Assembly: GCF_025766255.1 (NCBI RefSeq)
Contig: NW_026516731.1
Span: 124,001-188,000 of the forward strand
From: Zychaea mexicana
Taxonomy: Eukaryota > Mucoromycota > Mucoromycetes > Mucorales > Lichtheimiaceae
Direction of reading: 5' to 3'
Length of the DNA: 64,000 bases
The notes under the pieces are model-generated. The model was not told where the DNA came from. It was given only the letters and a program-made list of their open reading frames with translations, and made no database searches. Below are positions 1 to 11,051 of the stretch, piece by piece. The first letter of the stretch is position 1. Each line of letters starts with the position of its first letter. The position numbers and the translations under genes were made by a program.

Positions 1-461
1 CCTACTGTCAAGATTGATACAGTCGTGAGCGGTGTTCTGTCTCTGATGGAAGATGAAAGTCGTAATAGTAAGTACATTTTACGCTCACCATCAAGCAAGC
101 AGTAGAGGCAGTTTTGGAGGCGTTAGAAGGGAGTTTTTTTCTACTACGTTAGCGCAAACTTTATTAACTAAAATGAATATGATATCTTCACTTTTAGCTG
201 AAACTTTATTGACTCTACCGCCGAACATCTTACGTGTTCAGGAACCCATTCAACCTTTTCGTAAGTCTAGCGTCGTCTTGTTATATTGAATAAGGAGAAT
301 AGTGATCGCCTTCTTGATTTACAGACATTGTTATGATTCAATGATTAGCCGAGCAATCAAATCCCGCATATGATCAGCTAGCAGAGCAGTATGAGAAAGA
401 TGCGCTGGTATATTACAAGTCCTTGCTGGGACCTGCATTGAAGAAATATGAACAAGCTTAA
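1..461 (+). CDS. 3' end of a possible short-chain dehydrogenase (SDR) gene, partial
   Basis: The gene enters from the left edge. Exon 1-67 is open in frame 1 and ends at a GTAAGT donor (68). A plausible last exon runs 349-461 to TAA. The phases fit, because one base is carried over the intron. The exon 1 residues (VVSGVLSLMEDESRN) resemble the C-terminal helix of 15-hydroxyprostaglandin-dehydrogenase-like SDRs, where a 'V..A.L.L.EDESRNG' pattern is common. The last exon (EQSNPAYDQLAEQYEKDALV and onward) is a charged helical tail. Only about 60 residues are visible. The catalytic YxxxK and Rossmann motifs would lie upstream, outside the window, so the family call is tentative. That this is the end of a real plus-strand gene is better supported than its identity. 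Confidence 0.45.
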
Positions 462-1135
462 AACCAACAAGTAGCAAGTGACAATGTATAAGAGTCAATC
501 ACCAGTGTATGTATTCTAATAGAATTCGTCCCTTTATCATATTTGTATACTACGGCATCGACTTTGGTCGATGCTAAGAGAATATTATATCTGGCTCAGT
601 AATATTTGTGCATGAGCTTCACTGATTCTTAAACTGTTGCATATTTGTGAACTGGACTATTTTTCTTGTGTGCGGCGCACAAGAATCAGGAGCACAAGGA
701 TGTGGCCATTGATGATTGTTTTTCTTGACCATACAAGTCGTCTGAGTATGATAGCCGCCTTCTTTTTCATTCTTTTAAGTTTGGTTGTATATCAAGAGAC
801 CAACAAAAGCGCTGAAACAAATACGTCTTTCGGTCAGTGATACATAGTAGCTAAACTGAAGATTCAAAGCTCTGGTGATGGGAAAAGATATATAAAACAT
901 AGAATGTCATACACATATCAAAAGAGACGCATACTGTGCTTGGCGTATACTTGAATAAGAAGGGCATTGCCCAATGAAACGCGCTTTGTAAAACCTATCA
1001 TAGCTCGCCTATGATGGCTGCGTATCATATAAGCAATAAAGTTAAGTTGCCATGGCAACGCGAATTTCAAAAACCAGCCAAGATCGAGCTCGGTTAAATT
1101 ACCTCGTATACTTCTCTCTTTTATCAAAATAGATT
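462..1135. other. intergenic, no gene seen
   Basis: No coding segment with splice support was found. A 67-codon open frame at 637-840 has no family resemblance and is probably chance. The stretch presumably holds the terminator of the gene on the left and the promoter of the gene at 1136. Confidence 0.5.
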
Positions 1136-1788
1136 ATGAATCCCTACAAACGAGTCCATTCCCCTACAGAATATGGTTTACTGGAAACAGACCAAGCAAG
1201 AAAAAAGTACATTTCTGAACAATTCGCAGAAAAGATGGGTGCCATGTCTTTGAACAGCAATCCACCTTCAACACCCTTTTCACATCAGTACCAGCAGCAA
1301 CAGCAACAGCAATCGGGCGACGCTCCAATGTCTATAGCAATGCCTTCCATAGACTCAAGGAAAGACGAAACAAAGACAAACTTGGTACAAACGCACGTGT
1401 ATGGGACGATGCTTCCGTTTGAACAACGACCTGGTGAATCAAAGCTGAGAATACCCGAGTTTTTACTACGACCATCGTCAGGGTAAAGGTCCTTTTTGTG
1501 TTTTCTAGGCAGCCCTACATTTCCTTTTTGCTTAATATGAGTTTCTATGGTAAAAAAAAAGTTGCCCAGAAGCGCGCGATTTGGTAACGTACAGTCCATT
1601 GTCATGGCGACCTGCCACGGTATCCGAAGAAGCGGAGGTTTGTTTTTGCATGAATTTTCTTACTTTCTTTATGTTTGACAGATGGATTCATGAAGAGTTT
1701 ACAGGTAAACTCTCGCCATTCAACGGCAGCAGAAAGTCACGATGAGGGTGAAGGTGTGCAAGACGGTTCGGCAATGGATATTGATTGA
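1136..1788 (+). CDS. small Q-rich protein of unknown function
   Basis: Three exons are inferred: 1136-1482, 1595-1637 and 1705-1788, giving 157 residues. Donors are GTAAAG and GTTTGT, acceptors ACAG and TTACAG, and the phases are consistent. The first exon encodes a charged N-terminus (MNPYKRVHSPTEYGLLETDQ, then ARKKYISEQFAEKMGAMSLN), a Q7 run near residue 57 and a conserved-looking segment 'VYGTMLPFEQRP..SKLRIPEFLL'. The C-terminus is acidic and ends MDID. I do not recognise the family. The order of a KKxxSEQ..MxxLSL-like helix followed by an IPE/LL segment is faintly like animal HCFC1R1, but this is only an impression. It is probably nuclear or cytosolic, with no signal peptide or membrane segment. 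It converges with SF3B3, whose stop lies 281 bp downstream on the other strand. An alternative acceptor just before 1680 would alter the last exon. Confidence 0.6.
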
Positions 1789-2069
1789 TTTTTATCGTTG
1801 CTAGTACTTTCAACAGCGAGTAGTATCATATTCATCATCATCATCGTTTGTTGCATTCAAATAACAAGCATGCATTTTCTTCTGTTTTCGCATATATACA
1901 TGAATTTTGGACATTTTCTTTTCTGGATTTTCTAGAAAAAAAGAAGGTGTATGTGTGTGTGCGGTAGTAAAAAAAAAGTTGAAGGGAAAACAAGCAGTAA
2001 TAATATAATAGAGAAAATTGAGTGTGTGGGAGATGAAGGGGTGAAGGTTGGATGCTAGGAGCCTCAGTT

Positions 2070-5000
2070 TTAGAATCCGGATCGCACACGGATATCCTCA
2101 ATCTTCTTTTGTACCTCAGCAACCGTTCGATCAAGTTCATCGGCAATAAGGCGCCTCTTCTCTGCCGGCAATGAGTTGTACTGTTCACACAAATCACCAT
2201 CAATAACCGATTTGACGGGTATGTAAAAGCTGCGGTAGCTCAAGTGGTCACGTCCGGCAAGTGGTGGTGCTTCAGCACGCATGTGCATCTCCAACATCTG
2301 GAAGAAGTCCACATCTTCACGCGATACAAACGGTACAAAGATCCCGATCGACCCCAATAGTGTGGACGTCAGTAATACCTCTCGGCCACCGGATAGTAAT
2401 GTTGTTCGGTGTACAGATGTGACAATGTCACCCACAAAGTATTGGCTTAGATTTTCGACCTTGTTGGGTGCACCATGCAAGACGCCCTTTTCGTGCAAAA
2501 TGCGGTTGCCGGTTGTATCCTCGTCGACATCGTGACTGATTGAGGTTGGAAGACGGTTCACAAAAAAGTTACCAAACTTGTCACCTCCAACCACAGTATC
2601 GTAATCAATCATGGCCGACGCCGTCGTCCAGCGAGGTGTCGTGTCGTCTGCAAACACTATCAGTCGGTTGTCTGCATGCTTGTACACAAAGTAATGAACT
2701 GATTCCTGAATATCCGTGGCAACGATACGGTCGCCTTGGGTGTGCATCGTAACCACTGCATTAGGAATGCTCTGTTATTTCCGTTCAGAACAAATACGCC
2801 ATGTTAGCTTATAATCAATCGTAGATAATAACGTCATTCACCCCGTCGATGATAATTACCTTGTTTTCGCATTTGCGCAACATCTTCTTCCGACCGATAT
2901 CATAGATACGCAAAGCTTTACCGATACCAGCCAGTAACCGTCCTTGGAAACCGATCAGAGCTGTGGGAACTTCGTCGACCTCAGTCTTGTGTACGAGTTC
3001 CATCTGCACCTTGCCTTCATCGTTACGAACAAACTTGTACAATCGCAGGTAGCCTGTCGAGCATCCGCGTGGGGCAAGAGTCACATCCTTAGCTGTACCC
3101 ACCACCGCAAACTGTTCCTCCACCTCGGTCATATGTGGATTGCTTCTGAACTGGATCACAGCCACACTAAACGCAGCCTCATTATCCTCCAACTCAATCT
3201 CCTGCAACGTTTCGCCCTGGAACGGCTCCAGCAAACGGATACAGCTAGCCCAACGCCCTGGTTTACTACGCACATGGCCAAACTGCTGAGGATCCAAGTT
3301 GGTCATATCCTCATCAATCTCAATGCCTTCCTTTTCCTTTTCCAATAGTTCTTTACGCTTTTCTTCAGGCGAGAACGTAGCGTGATCGGATTCAATAACT
3401 ACAAACGTCTTGGTAGCTGGGTGAAGCACAAACTTGCGTGGCGTGTATTTCAATGGAATAGCGACTTGATTAAAGATTTCGCCGAGTTTTTCAATGGTGA
3501 AAATACGCAGCGTGTTGCCGGCGACAGCGACGACACCTTCAGGACACTGTTCGCTGACAAATGGAGTACCAGATTCAAGCATTTCGTAGCTGAGCGGGGT
3601 CAGATGAAGACGGCCTTGGAATGTATAGGTGATCCAAGGCTTTGTGGAGAGGGCAAGCACAGCGGGTCGTCCTTCAACATTGATTCTGTGTAAGCGGACG
3701 CTGCGGGCGCCGATGAAGCGAGTGCGAGTGTCTGAAAGCTGTCCAGTGATGGTGTCAAGAATCGTACGAAGTAACACCCCATTTGAAAGACCAATGTTGA
3801 GATACTGAGTGCCATGGCCTCGTTCGACACCTGTGTCCAACATTTCAATGATGCATAAACTCGAAGGGACACCTTGCATAGCCTGCATGGAAATGCTCTC
3901 CAAGCAGCTATCAGGATCGAGGCTGAGGATACGTACGGTCTGATCATCACAACCGACAGCCAAGTGCCGAGATCGCTGTCGTCCTTCTGGTACATCACCA
4001 ATGGTCAGACATGTAATGTTGGATGACATCTGCTTACGCTCCTGATGCTCATTCAGAGCGCCCATATTATCCAGTTCGAAATACACGATTTCGCCGCCCG
4101 ATAGTGCAATGGCAATCTGTCGATTGTTCGTAGCTGCTTGCAAAATTGCCTGTCCACCTGGTGTCCGCCATTCATTGACACGACGATCGGCAAGGATGTG
4201 ACGGATACCGTGGGGATACACCTGGACGAGTTGGTCGTCGCCAAGTTGCTGAATAGCCAGCGTAGGTGCTGATGTCAATAGGCCTGTGTCCGTTACTTCT
4301 TCGACCGTTTCACCGATGGACAGAACGAGTGTGGCGTTGGCAAAAGATACCACGATGTACGCATGATATTCGTCGTCTGCCCGAAGCTTGGTTGTCCACA
4401 CGTTGCTAGGGTTACCGGGCAATTCACTGACTGCAAGTTCGCCGGCCTCGAGACCTTGATTCAAAATACGGAACGTTGAACGTGCACCGCGGCCAGCCAG
4501 AGCATAAATTCGTGGTGATTCTTCGTCCGCAAGGTTGAGAACTTTGGTGTCCAACAATGGTGCGAGCGATTCGAGTTCATCAACGAGTAACAGATTTTTG
4601 AGCGGTCGTGGCGTAAAGTATACAAGCGGCGTTTCCTCCTGCTCTTGTTCTGCCTCCATATAATCAGCCGATGAGATTTCTGGATCATCGGGATCATCGC
4701 CTAGACTTTCAAACGAGTAAAGATGGCTAGGATGAATAGTTTATATAAGTTAGCATCTGCGCTGTGTGATATCTTTGATATAATGCAAAGGGTCTATTTA
4801 TACAAAAGTTACTTACTGGTTGCCATACTCAGTGGCAGCAAACAAAAAGCCACTCTTCAGAATGCAAAGGGCATTTGTTACTGGTATCGTGTCAAAGTAT
4901 TTGATTGTCATGCCCTGAACTTCGCCTTCCGAGTGCTCCATCGTCACCTTGTACAAATCACCTTCTTCGGATTGGAGCAAAAAGAAGAATTGGGTCTGTT

Positions 5001-6122
5001 TGTTGATGCGCATTTTGTGTAGAGCGTAAGAGCAGATAATGATGCCTCTGCTAGAGTCTTCGAGCGGTTGTGCTCGACGGGGAATGGGAATACGGTGCTC
5101 GGGCATGTCTTGATGCTTGTAAGTGATAAAGTTTTCTGTACAGACGAGTACGCCAGAAGGTCCGTCACTGCCACCAGGAACTGATTATCATACGCATGTT
5201 AGTTATTACTGGCGTCCAAATCAAGAAACCCTTATACCGTGGCATCCCCTTCATTTCTTCATAACCTTACCTGGAATAAGCATATTGGCTCGCAAATCAA
5301 CAGGTTCACTCCATTTTCGGATTACGTGATTCAAACCGAGATCCAGTTCATAATACGTCAACAACTTTTCGATACTCTTCATTGCCTCTCCTGTAGGATC
5401 CTGATCCGTCTCTGCATAGTCCACTTCCAGACAAGCAAACACGGGGTTCTCAAAACCAACGTCCAATCCAATGATATGGTGAATTAAAGCATGGCTCTTG
5501 TGTGCTTCGAGTGGGGAGGAGATCGTCAGACGTGCAGCCGAATCGCGGTTGAGAATATAAACGAGCTTTTGCTTTTCGACTGCGCCAATCATGACTGCAC
5601 GGCCCTTGGGATCCGTCGCCAAGTATTGACCGGGAACGATCCGACGACTTCCGGTCTTGCCATATGTTTCCTGATGCACTTTATCGAACGTATTTTTCGC
5701 AGGATTGTATTCCAAAATAACAATGCGTCCGGAATCGGAACCAACAACAACGTAATCTTTTATAATTTTAAAAAAATAATGCCAAACGAATCTTTGTTAG
5801 CACTGGTAAAAGAATAAAAAAAATATAAAGTGGCCGTGTCTATTTCGGATTGTACGCGTCAACACGTTTTGCTGTTTTATTTCTGGTTAAATTTACCTTT
5901 GCTGGCACCCGTTAAGCGGAATGGGGCAAGACTACGTACAAGACCGAATACTTCATGTGAAATGACGGTATGAATTTTGCCAGTATTGGGATCAGGTCTG
6001 AGAAGTTCGATGCGTGTATTTCGCGCAGTGATGATTTCTTGTTGTTTAGTTCCAGAAAAGTTGCCATGGATCGCCTGATTAATGGCGGTTGAAGGGTTGA
6101 TTGTGAGACCGTACAAGAACAT
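2070..6122 (-). CDS. SF3B3: splicing factor 3B subunit 3 (SF3b130/Rse1)
   Basis: Large beta-propeller scaffold of the SF3b complex in U2 snRNP; it helps branch-point recognition in the nucleus. Five exons: 6122-5897, 5756-5271, 5180-4817, 4726-2860 and 2771-2070. They total 3645 nt, or 1214 residues, very close to the usual ~1217. All joins keep phase and give family-typical text: MFLYGLT at the start, [83 protein letters not shown] and [14 protein letters not shown], ending near [17 protein letters not shown]. The start was placed at the MFLYG methionine. An in-frame ATG four codons upstream (6134) is possible. The C-terminal MMS1/CPSF-A-like propeller is intact. It shares a 184-bp divergent promoter with CWF19L1. 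No frameshift or missing segment was seen. Confidence 0.97.
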
Positions 6123-6306
6123 GACCGGATTCACACTTTTTTTTTTCGTGGTTCAAGAAACGACACAGCAAGTACGAATACTACGCACACTGGTAATGGC
6201 CCTCCAAGAGGTTCAACCCAGTTTCGTATCCCGATATCATGTCGTCCTGTCGCACTGTCCCAAATGCTTCAACCATTAGTGGCTTGTCTACATAGGGTCT
6301 TCTTAA
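6123..6306. promoter_or_regulatory. bidirectional promoter between SF3B3 and CWF19L1
   Basis: Only 184 bp separate the start codons of two divergent genes, SF3B3 on the minus strand and CWF19L1 on the plus strand. Both 5'UTRs and promoters must fit here. A T-run at 6137-6146 lies just upstream of the SF3B3 start. No clear TATA box is visible. Confidence 0.7.
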
Positions 6307-8742
6307 ATGTCAACTTCTGTAAAAGTGTACGATTTTTTATTTGCTGCTAGCGCAAGTAACTTTAATTAAAAGACGGGAGACCAGAAAACTTATAAACGAT
6401 GAGCTTTTGATAGACTAGTAACGGGATCGACCGACAGCAAGTTTGGTGATCTATTCACCAGAGCAAAGAAGCTTCACGAAAAACACGGTCCTTTCGACGT
6501 TCATTTATGCACAGGCAACTTTTTTGCCCAAGACACGGATGCGTCAGTTCTCAATGATTTGTTAAACAATAAAATCGACGGTACGTTATATTTTTTGTTA
6601 CCAAGAAGAAACTATAGGGAAAAAACCCAAGCTGACGCACCCCCCCCTCCCGTGCGACGCTCACGTTTGTAATCAACGACAACAGTTCCTGTCATGACCT
6701 ATTTCATGACTGGCGATCAACCTATTCCCGAAGCCGCTCAGTCACGAATTGATGCGAACGATGGCGAAGTATGCGACAACCTGTACTATCTCGGCAAAAA
6801 GGGTACTTTGACGACCGCAAACGGATTAAAGATTGCCTGGCTTTCGGGTGTTCCAGACAACAACGGCTTTACAGACGAAGACGTTCAAGCGCTTAAAATG
6901 ACCAAAATGCCCATCACAGCGCCCGCAGGCGTCGATATTCTAATGACACACCTGTGGCCAAGTGGCATCGAAAATGGTAGCAAGGCAATTCAAGCCGCAC
7001 CAGCGAATGGATCGGTGACCATGGCGCAGCTTGCGGCTGCATTAAAGCCGCGCTATTATTTCGCCGCGGCTGAAGGGGCCTTTTGTGAACGTGAACCCTA
7101 CAAGAATGTCACTGGCTTTGGTCCTCCCGACGAACGAGCCGTGGACCATGTTACACGCTTCATTGGTTTGGGAAACTTTCTGAATGACACAAAACAAAGA
7201 GTAAGTCCAGACATTCAATCGAGATACGTGTTAAGTGTTAAATTAAAATGACGTATTAAGTGATTAATATTCTCCACGTATTTTTTCGCGTATAATAGTG
7301 GTTTTATGCCTTCAATATGGAACCTCTAATTAAATCACCAGAAGCCTTGACAGCATCGTTTCCTACCACTACTGAATGTCCATTTACAAAAGAGGCTATT
7401 GCGGCTGGAAAGAAGCGTCCACATCCCGAAGAAGATGACTCAGGCAGCTTCTTTTGGGGCGGTCAGCAAAATCCAAAGCGTCAAGGTAATTATATGAAAA
7501 ACGCACTGTGCTGGGCTGTACTACTACCTATTTGTTTAAAGCTGACATCTTTTAAGCAACCAACAACTCAGAAGGACCAGGCGATGGCTATGTATGCAAG
7601 ATCTGCAACGAACCAGGTCATTTTATCAAAAACTGTCCCAACAAAGTTCGACGGCCCAAAGAAGGATACATTTGTCGAATCTGCAATCAACCCGGTCACT
7701 TTATTCAAGACTGTCCTTCCAAGCAGGAAAAACAGGCACAACGAGATGCTGAGAAATGTAAGATGGGAAATCATCAGGGATCTGCTATGTGTATGTAATA
7801 TATGGATATGACCCCACTAACAGACAAACACACCATCTATCAGTGGAATCATGCTGGTTCTGCTTGGCCAATCCTAAACTGGAAAAGCATCTCATTGTCT
7901 CGATCGGCAGCGAGCTTTATGCGACCCTTGCAAAGGGGCCTCTTGTGTCGTCTCAAGACAAGAGCGGCGTCCCCGGTGGCGGCCACATCATTTTAGTGCC
8001 TGTGACGCATTACACCACGTTCAACAAGGTTCCAGCAGAAACACATGCACAATTGACTGGGGAGATCGAAAAATACAAGAATGCCTTACGGGCAATGTTT
8101 GCAGAATATGGCCAGGACATGCTTGTTTTTGAATTATCGCGCCAATCCTTCATGGGTCATGCCCATATGCAAATTGTACCGGTACCCAAGGACAAGTCAG
8201 ACTCGATTGAGGCTACTGCCCGTCAGGCTGCCAAACAAGAAGGATTTGAGCTGACGGATCAAGTGCCTGTAAGTGCTCTTGTCTCATGAAAATTCATATT
8301 CTTCGGAGTGACAAAAAAAAAGTTTATCTAAATGAGCGTATTCCCTCGTTAGACTGGCCCTGATGTCAATTTCTTCAAGCTGGAGCTTCCGAACGGCAAG
8401 TCGCTTGTCCACGTTCTTCAGCCTCGAGAGCGCTTCAATCTACAGTTCGGCAGGTAAAAAAAAAACCAGATAGAAAAACTTAAGATTCCGAACATCAAAA
8501 AGCTTGTCTGGGTAACCTGATGCGCGCGTACGTTCCTTATGCGTGTGATGCATGTTGTGTTGCGGTGTTAATGCTTAGTGTTTTTTTTTCTTCTTCTTGG
8601 TGATATTAGATTGATTGCAGCCAAGGTTCTCGGACATCCAGAACGAGAAGACTGGAAGACATGCAAGCAAACGACTGATGAGGAGAAGAACGATACGAGC
8701 GCCTTCAAGGACGCATTCAAAAAGTATGATCCTACTGTATAA
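6307..8742 (+). CDS. CWF19L1: CWF19-like protein 1 (Drn1/CwfJ family)
   Basis: Spliceosome-associated protein related to yeast Drn1, thought to help lariat debranching. Eight exons: 6307-6326, 6414-6580, 6686-7200, 7299-7485, 7557-7757, 7844-8268, 8353-8453 and 8610-8742. They total 1749 nt, or 582 residues, and every phase agrees. The N-terminus (MSTSVKVLVTGSTDSKFGDL) is the metallophosphoesterase-like domain, with LCTGNFF and later ILMTHLWPSG. The middle holds two CCHC zinc knuckles, CKICNEPGHFIKNC and CRICNQPGHFIQDC. The C-terminal half has the CwfJ/HIT-like domains: SCWFCLANP, GGHIILVPVTHY, then the FMGHAHMQIVPVP histidine motif. The 20-nt first exon is decided by the phase of the conserved VLVTGS strand. 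Human CWF19L1 is slightly shorter; the zinc knuckles and linkers account for the difference. Confidence 0.95.
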
Positions 8743-9785
8743 TGCTCCTCCCGCAGTGTGTGATTGTGTAGTATATAGAAACGTTACTTTTATTTACCTT
8801 GGGAGACTGTCCACAAATGCATGATGTATAAAGACAAATTGCGCTCTCTGGGAGCAAAGTGCATGTAAAAGAGAAGAAAGAGCAATCTTATCGGGATTAT
8901 CGGAATCGGGTGGTAACCAAAAGAGGCTACTGCACATCATTGCGCGCATGTGCTGATGAGGATGGCTGATAGAGTCTGTGTGCGTGCATTCCTCTCTGTA
9001 GAACCCGATCTTTGGCCTGTCAACATGCCAAAAGGTGGAACTATGACGGGAGCGGGGAACGATTTTTTTCTCTTTCTTGGGCGGGTGTTGGCTGGCTGGC
9101 TGGCTGGTTGCTATGCTTTAGATTTGGCGCGATAAAGGGGCTTAACACTCCGTGATATCATCATCTCATTAACATTGTGCCGTGGGCTCCGCTGCAGCCC
9201 ATCTTTTTGAACCCAAAAAATTTCGGGGGGCAAAAGGAGGGTTGGGGATAAGCAGAAAAAGGAAGCCGTGAACAATGGCAGCAACAGCCATGCTGTTACA
9301 TGGGTGAGCAAGAAGTCCATAGCAAACGCGAGGACAAAAGGCTGTGCAGTAGTGCACAAAATCGAGAAAATTTTGCCACGTTTGGATAAAACGCTGTTAA
9401 GGTTCACTTGAAGTTTGCCATGGAAATAAAACCCTGGTTGACAACAATCACGGGCAACATAAATTCTAGATAGAAAGCCACAGCATAAATGTCCGATGCC
9501 CGCTTTAGGGTAAGCGTCTCTACGTCATTGGCGGCCAGTGGCCCTTGATCAAGCAGCCGATAAACCACGAGAATTAAGGGCCCGCACGCACACAGCAACA
9601 ACAAGGACGACCCGTCAAAAAGGCCACGAGCATGAGCGAAACGGTAGGGCAATTAAGCTGGAAGACGATAGGAGATCTGGATCCCGGATGACGCCGCACA
9701 TATAAAAGGGCGACGTGTTTTGAAACCCCCTCCCTTAGTCTTGTTTCCCTTCCTTACACTTCTCGTATTATACATCACTATCATC
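8743..9785. other. intergenic: CWF19L1 3' region and HAD phosphatase promoter
   Basis: No gene is supported in these 1.04 kb. Open frames on the minus strand (9111-9407) have no recognisable product. A GGCT tetranucleotide run lies at 9089-9107. The right end is the core promoter of the HAD gene. Confidence 0.5.
9701..9708 (+). promoter_or_regulatory. TATA box of the HAD phosphatase gene
   Basis: A consensus TATAAAAG lies 78 bp upstream of the chosen ATG at 9786 and is followed by a pyrimidine-rich leader. It supports the start at 9786 and fits a strongly expressed gene, as the codon use suggests. Confidence 0.65.
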
Positions 9786-11051
9786 ATGTCTGCATCGCCT
9801 AACTCTGAAAACGTTGTCATCAACCCTCCCACTGACGACGAATCCCGTGATCTTGCCATGGAATTCGCCCAGCGTATGGTCGTCAACAGCAGCGGCGCCA
9901 CCACTCCTTCCAAGCCCCAAATCTCGCCCTCTGTCCAGAAGGATTATGCACTTTTGCGCGATCCCGCATACCACAACAAGCGTTTGGAACAGATCCGTCA
10001 AAAGAAGGGTTATATCATTGATATGGATGGTGTCATCTACCACGCAAGTATCTAATTGCCACGAATGCTGGATGATTGAGGAGGAGTGTCGTAAGGGAAC
10101 TTGCAGAGATGTGTACTAACATTGTGACGTTTAAAATAGGGTACCAAGCTTTTGCCTGGCGCAAAGGAATTGGTCGACTTCTTGCACAAGAACAACAAGC
10201 GTTTCCTCTTCTTGACCAACAACTCGGCCCCCACTCCCCGTGAGTTGCAGCAGAAGCTTGGCCGTCTCGGCATTGAGGTCACTGAGGACCACTTCTTCAC
10301 TGCTGGTCAGGCTACCGCTGAGTTCTTGCACTCGCAGATGCCCGAGGTATGTATTAGTTCCAACAACAACGTGAAACATAGTGTAAATCGAAGCGAATAG
10401 TTACAGAATGTATGTGTCAGTATGTGCTCATTGTAATCTCACCATTGTTGTCTTTGATCCATCAAATAATAGGGTGGCACCTGCTACACCATTGGTGAGC
10501 CCGGTCTCGCCTACGCTCTCTACGAAAAGGGCTTCTTCATGAACGACCACAACCCCGACTACGTCGTCTTGGGTGAAGGTTCCTCATACAACTACGAGCG
10601 CTTGACCAAGGCAGTGCAGTTGGTCGGCCAAGGTGCCAAATTGATTGCCACTAACCTCGATGTCGAGAACTTGGACTCCAAGGGCAACAAGATCCCTTCG
10701 TGCGGTGCTTTCGCTGCCTGCGTTGAAGTCATCACCAAGACCAAGGCCTTCTTCTGTGGCAAGCCTTCTGCCTTGATCATGCGCTACGCTCAGCGTGTCT
10801 TGGGTCTCAGCCGTTCTGAGACGTGTATCATCGGTGACCGTATGGATACCGACATTGCTGCTGGTATCAGCTCCGAAATCGACCCCGTCTTGGTCTTGTC
10901 TGGTGTCACTGCCATGGAGGATCTCTCCCAGTTCGCTTACCGTCCCTACGTCATCTTGGGTGGTGTCTACGAAATCCCCAACGACGATTCTAAGCACACC
11001 ATTTCCGTTCAAGAAATGGAGGATGCTAGCCGTCGCGCTTCCTACCTTTAA
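9786..11051 (+). CDS. HAD-superfamily IIA (NagD-like) phosphatase
   Basis: Soluble Mg-dependent phosphatase of the HAD family, type IIA cap (NagD / p-nitrophenylphosphatase group). Exons 9786-10043, 10140-10346 and 10473-11051 total 1044 nt, or 347 residues. HAD motif I is YIIDMDGVIYHG near residue 80. Motif II is FLTNNSAPTP. The cap domain follows (GEPGLAYALYEKG, GEGSSYNYERL, IATNLDVENLD). Motif III/IV is GKPSALIMRYAQ..GDRMDTDIAAG. Intron 1 starts with GC instead of GT (CAC|GCAAGT...AATAG|GGT), which is required to join motif I. The ATG at 9786 is preferred over an in-frame one at 9720, because 9720 would add a hydrophobic leader lying at the TATA-proximal transcript start. Codon use is strongly C-ending, unlike the neighbours, which suggests high expression. 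Substrate is unknown; phosphoglycolate or sugar phosphates are typical. Confidence 0.93.

Noticed and set aside
9111..9407. Hydrophobic minus-strand frame that could look like a membrane protein
   Set aside because: It overlaps a G-rich tract, has no plausible promoter or splice structure, and its hydrophobicity comes from T-rich codons.
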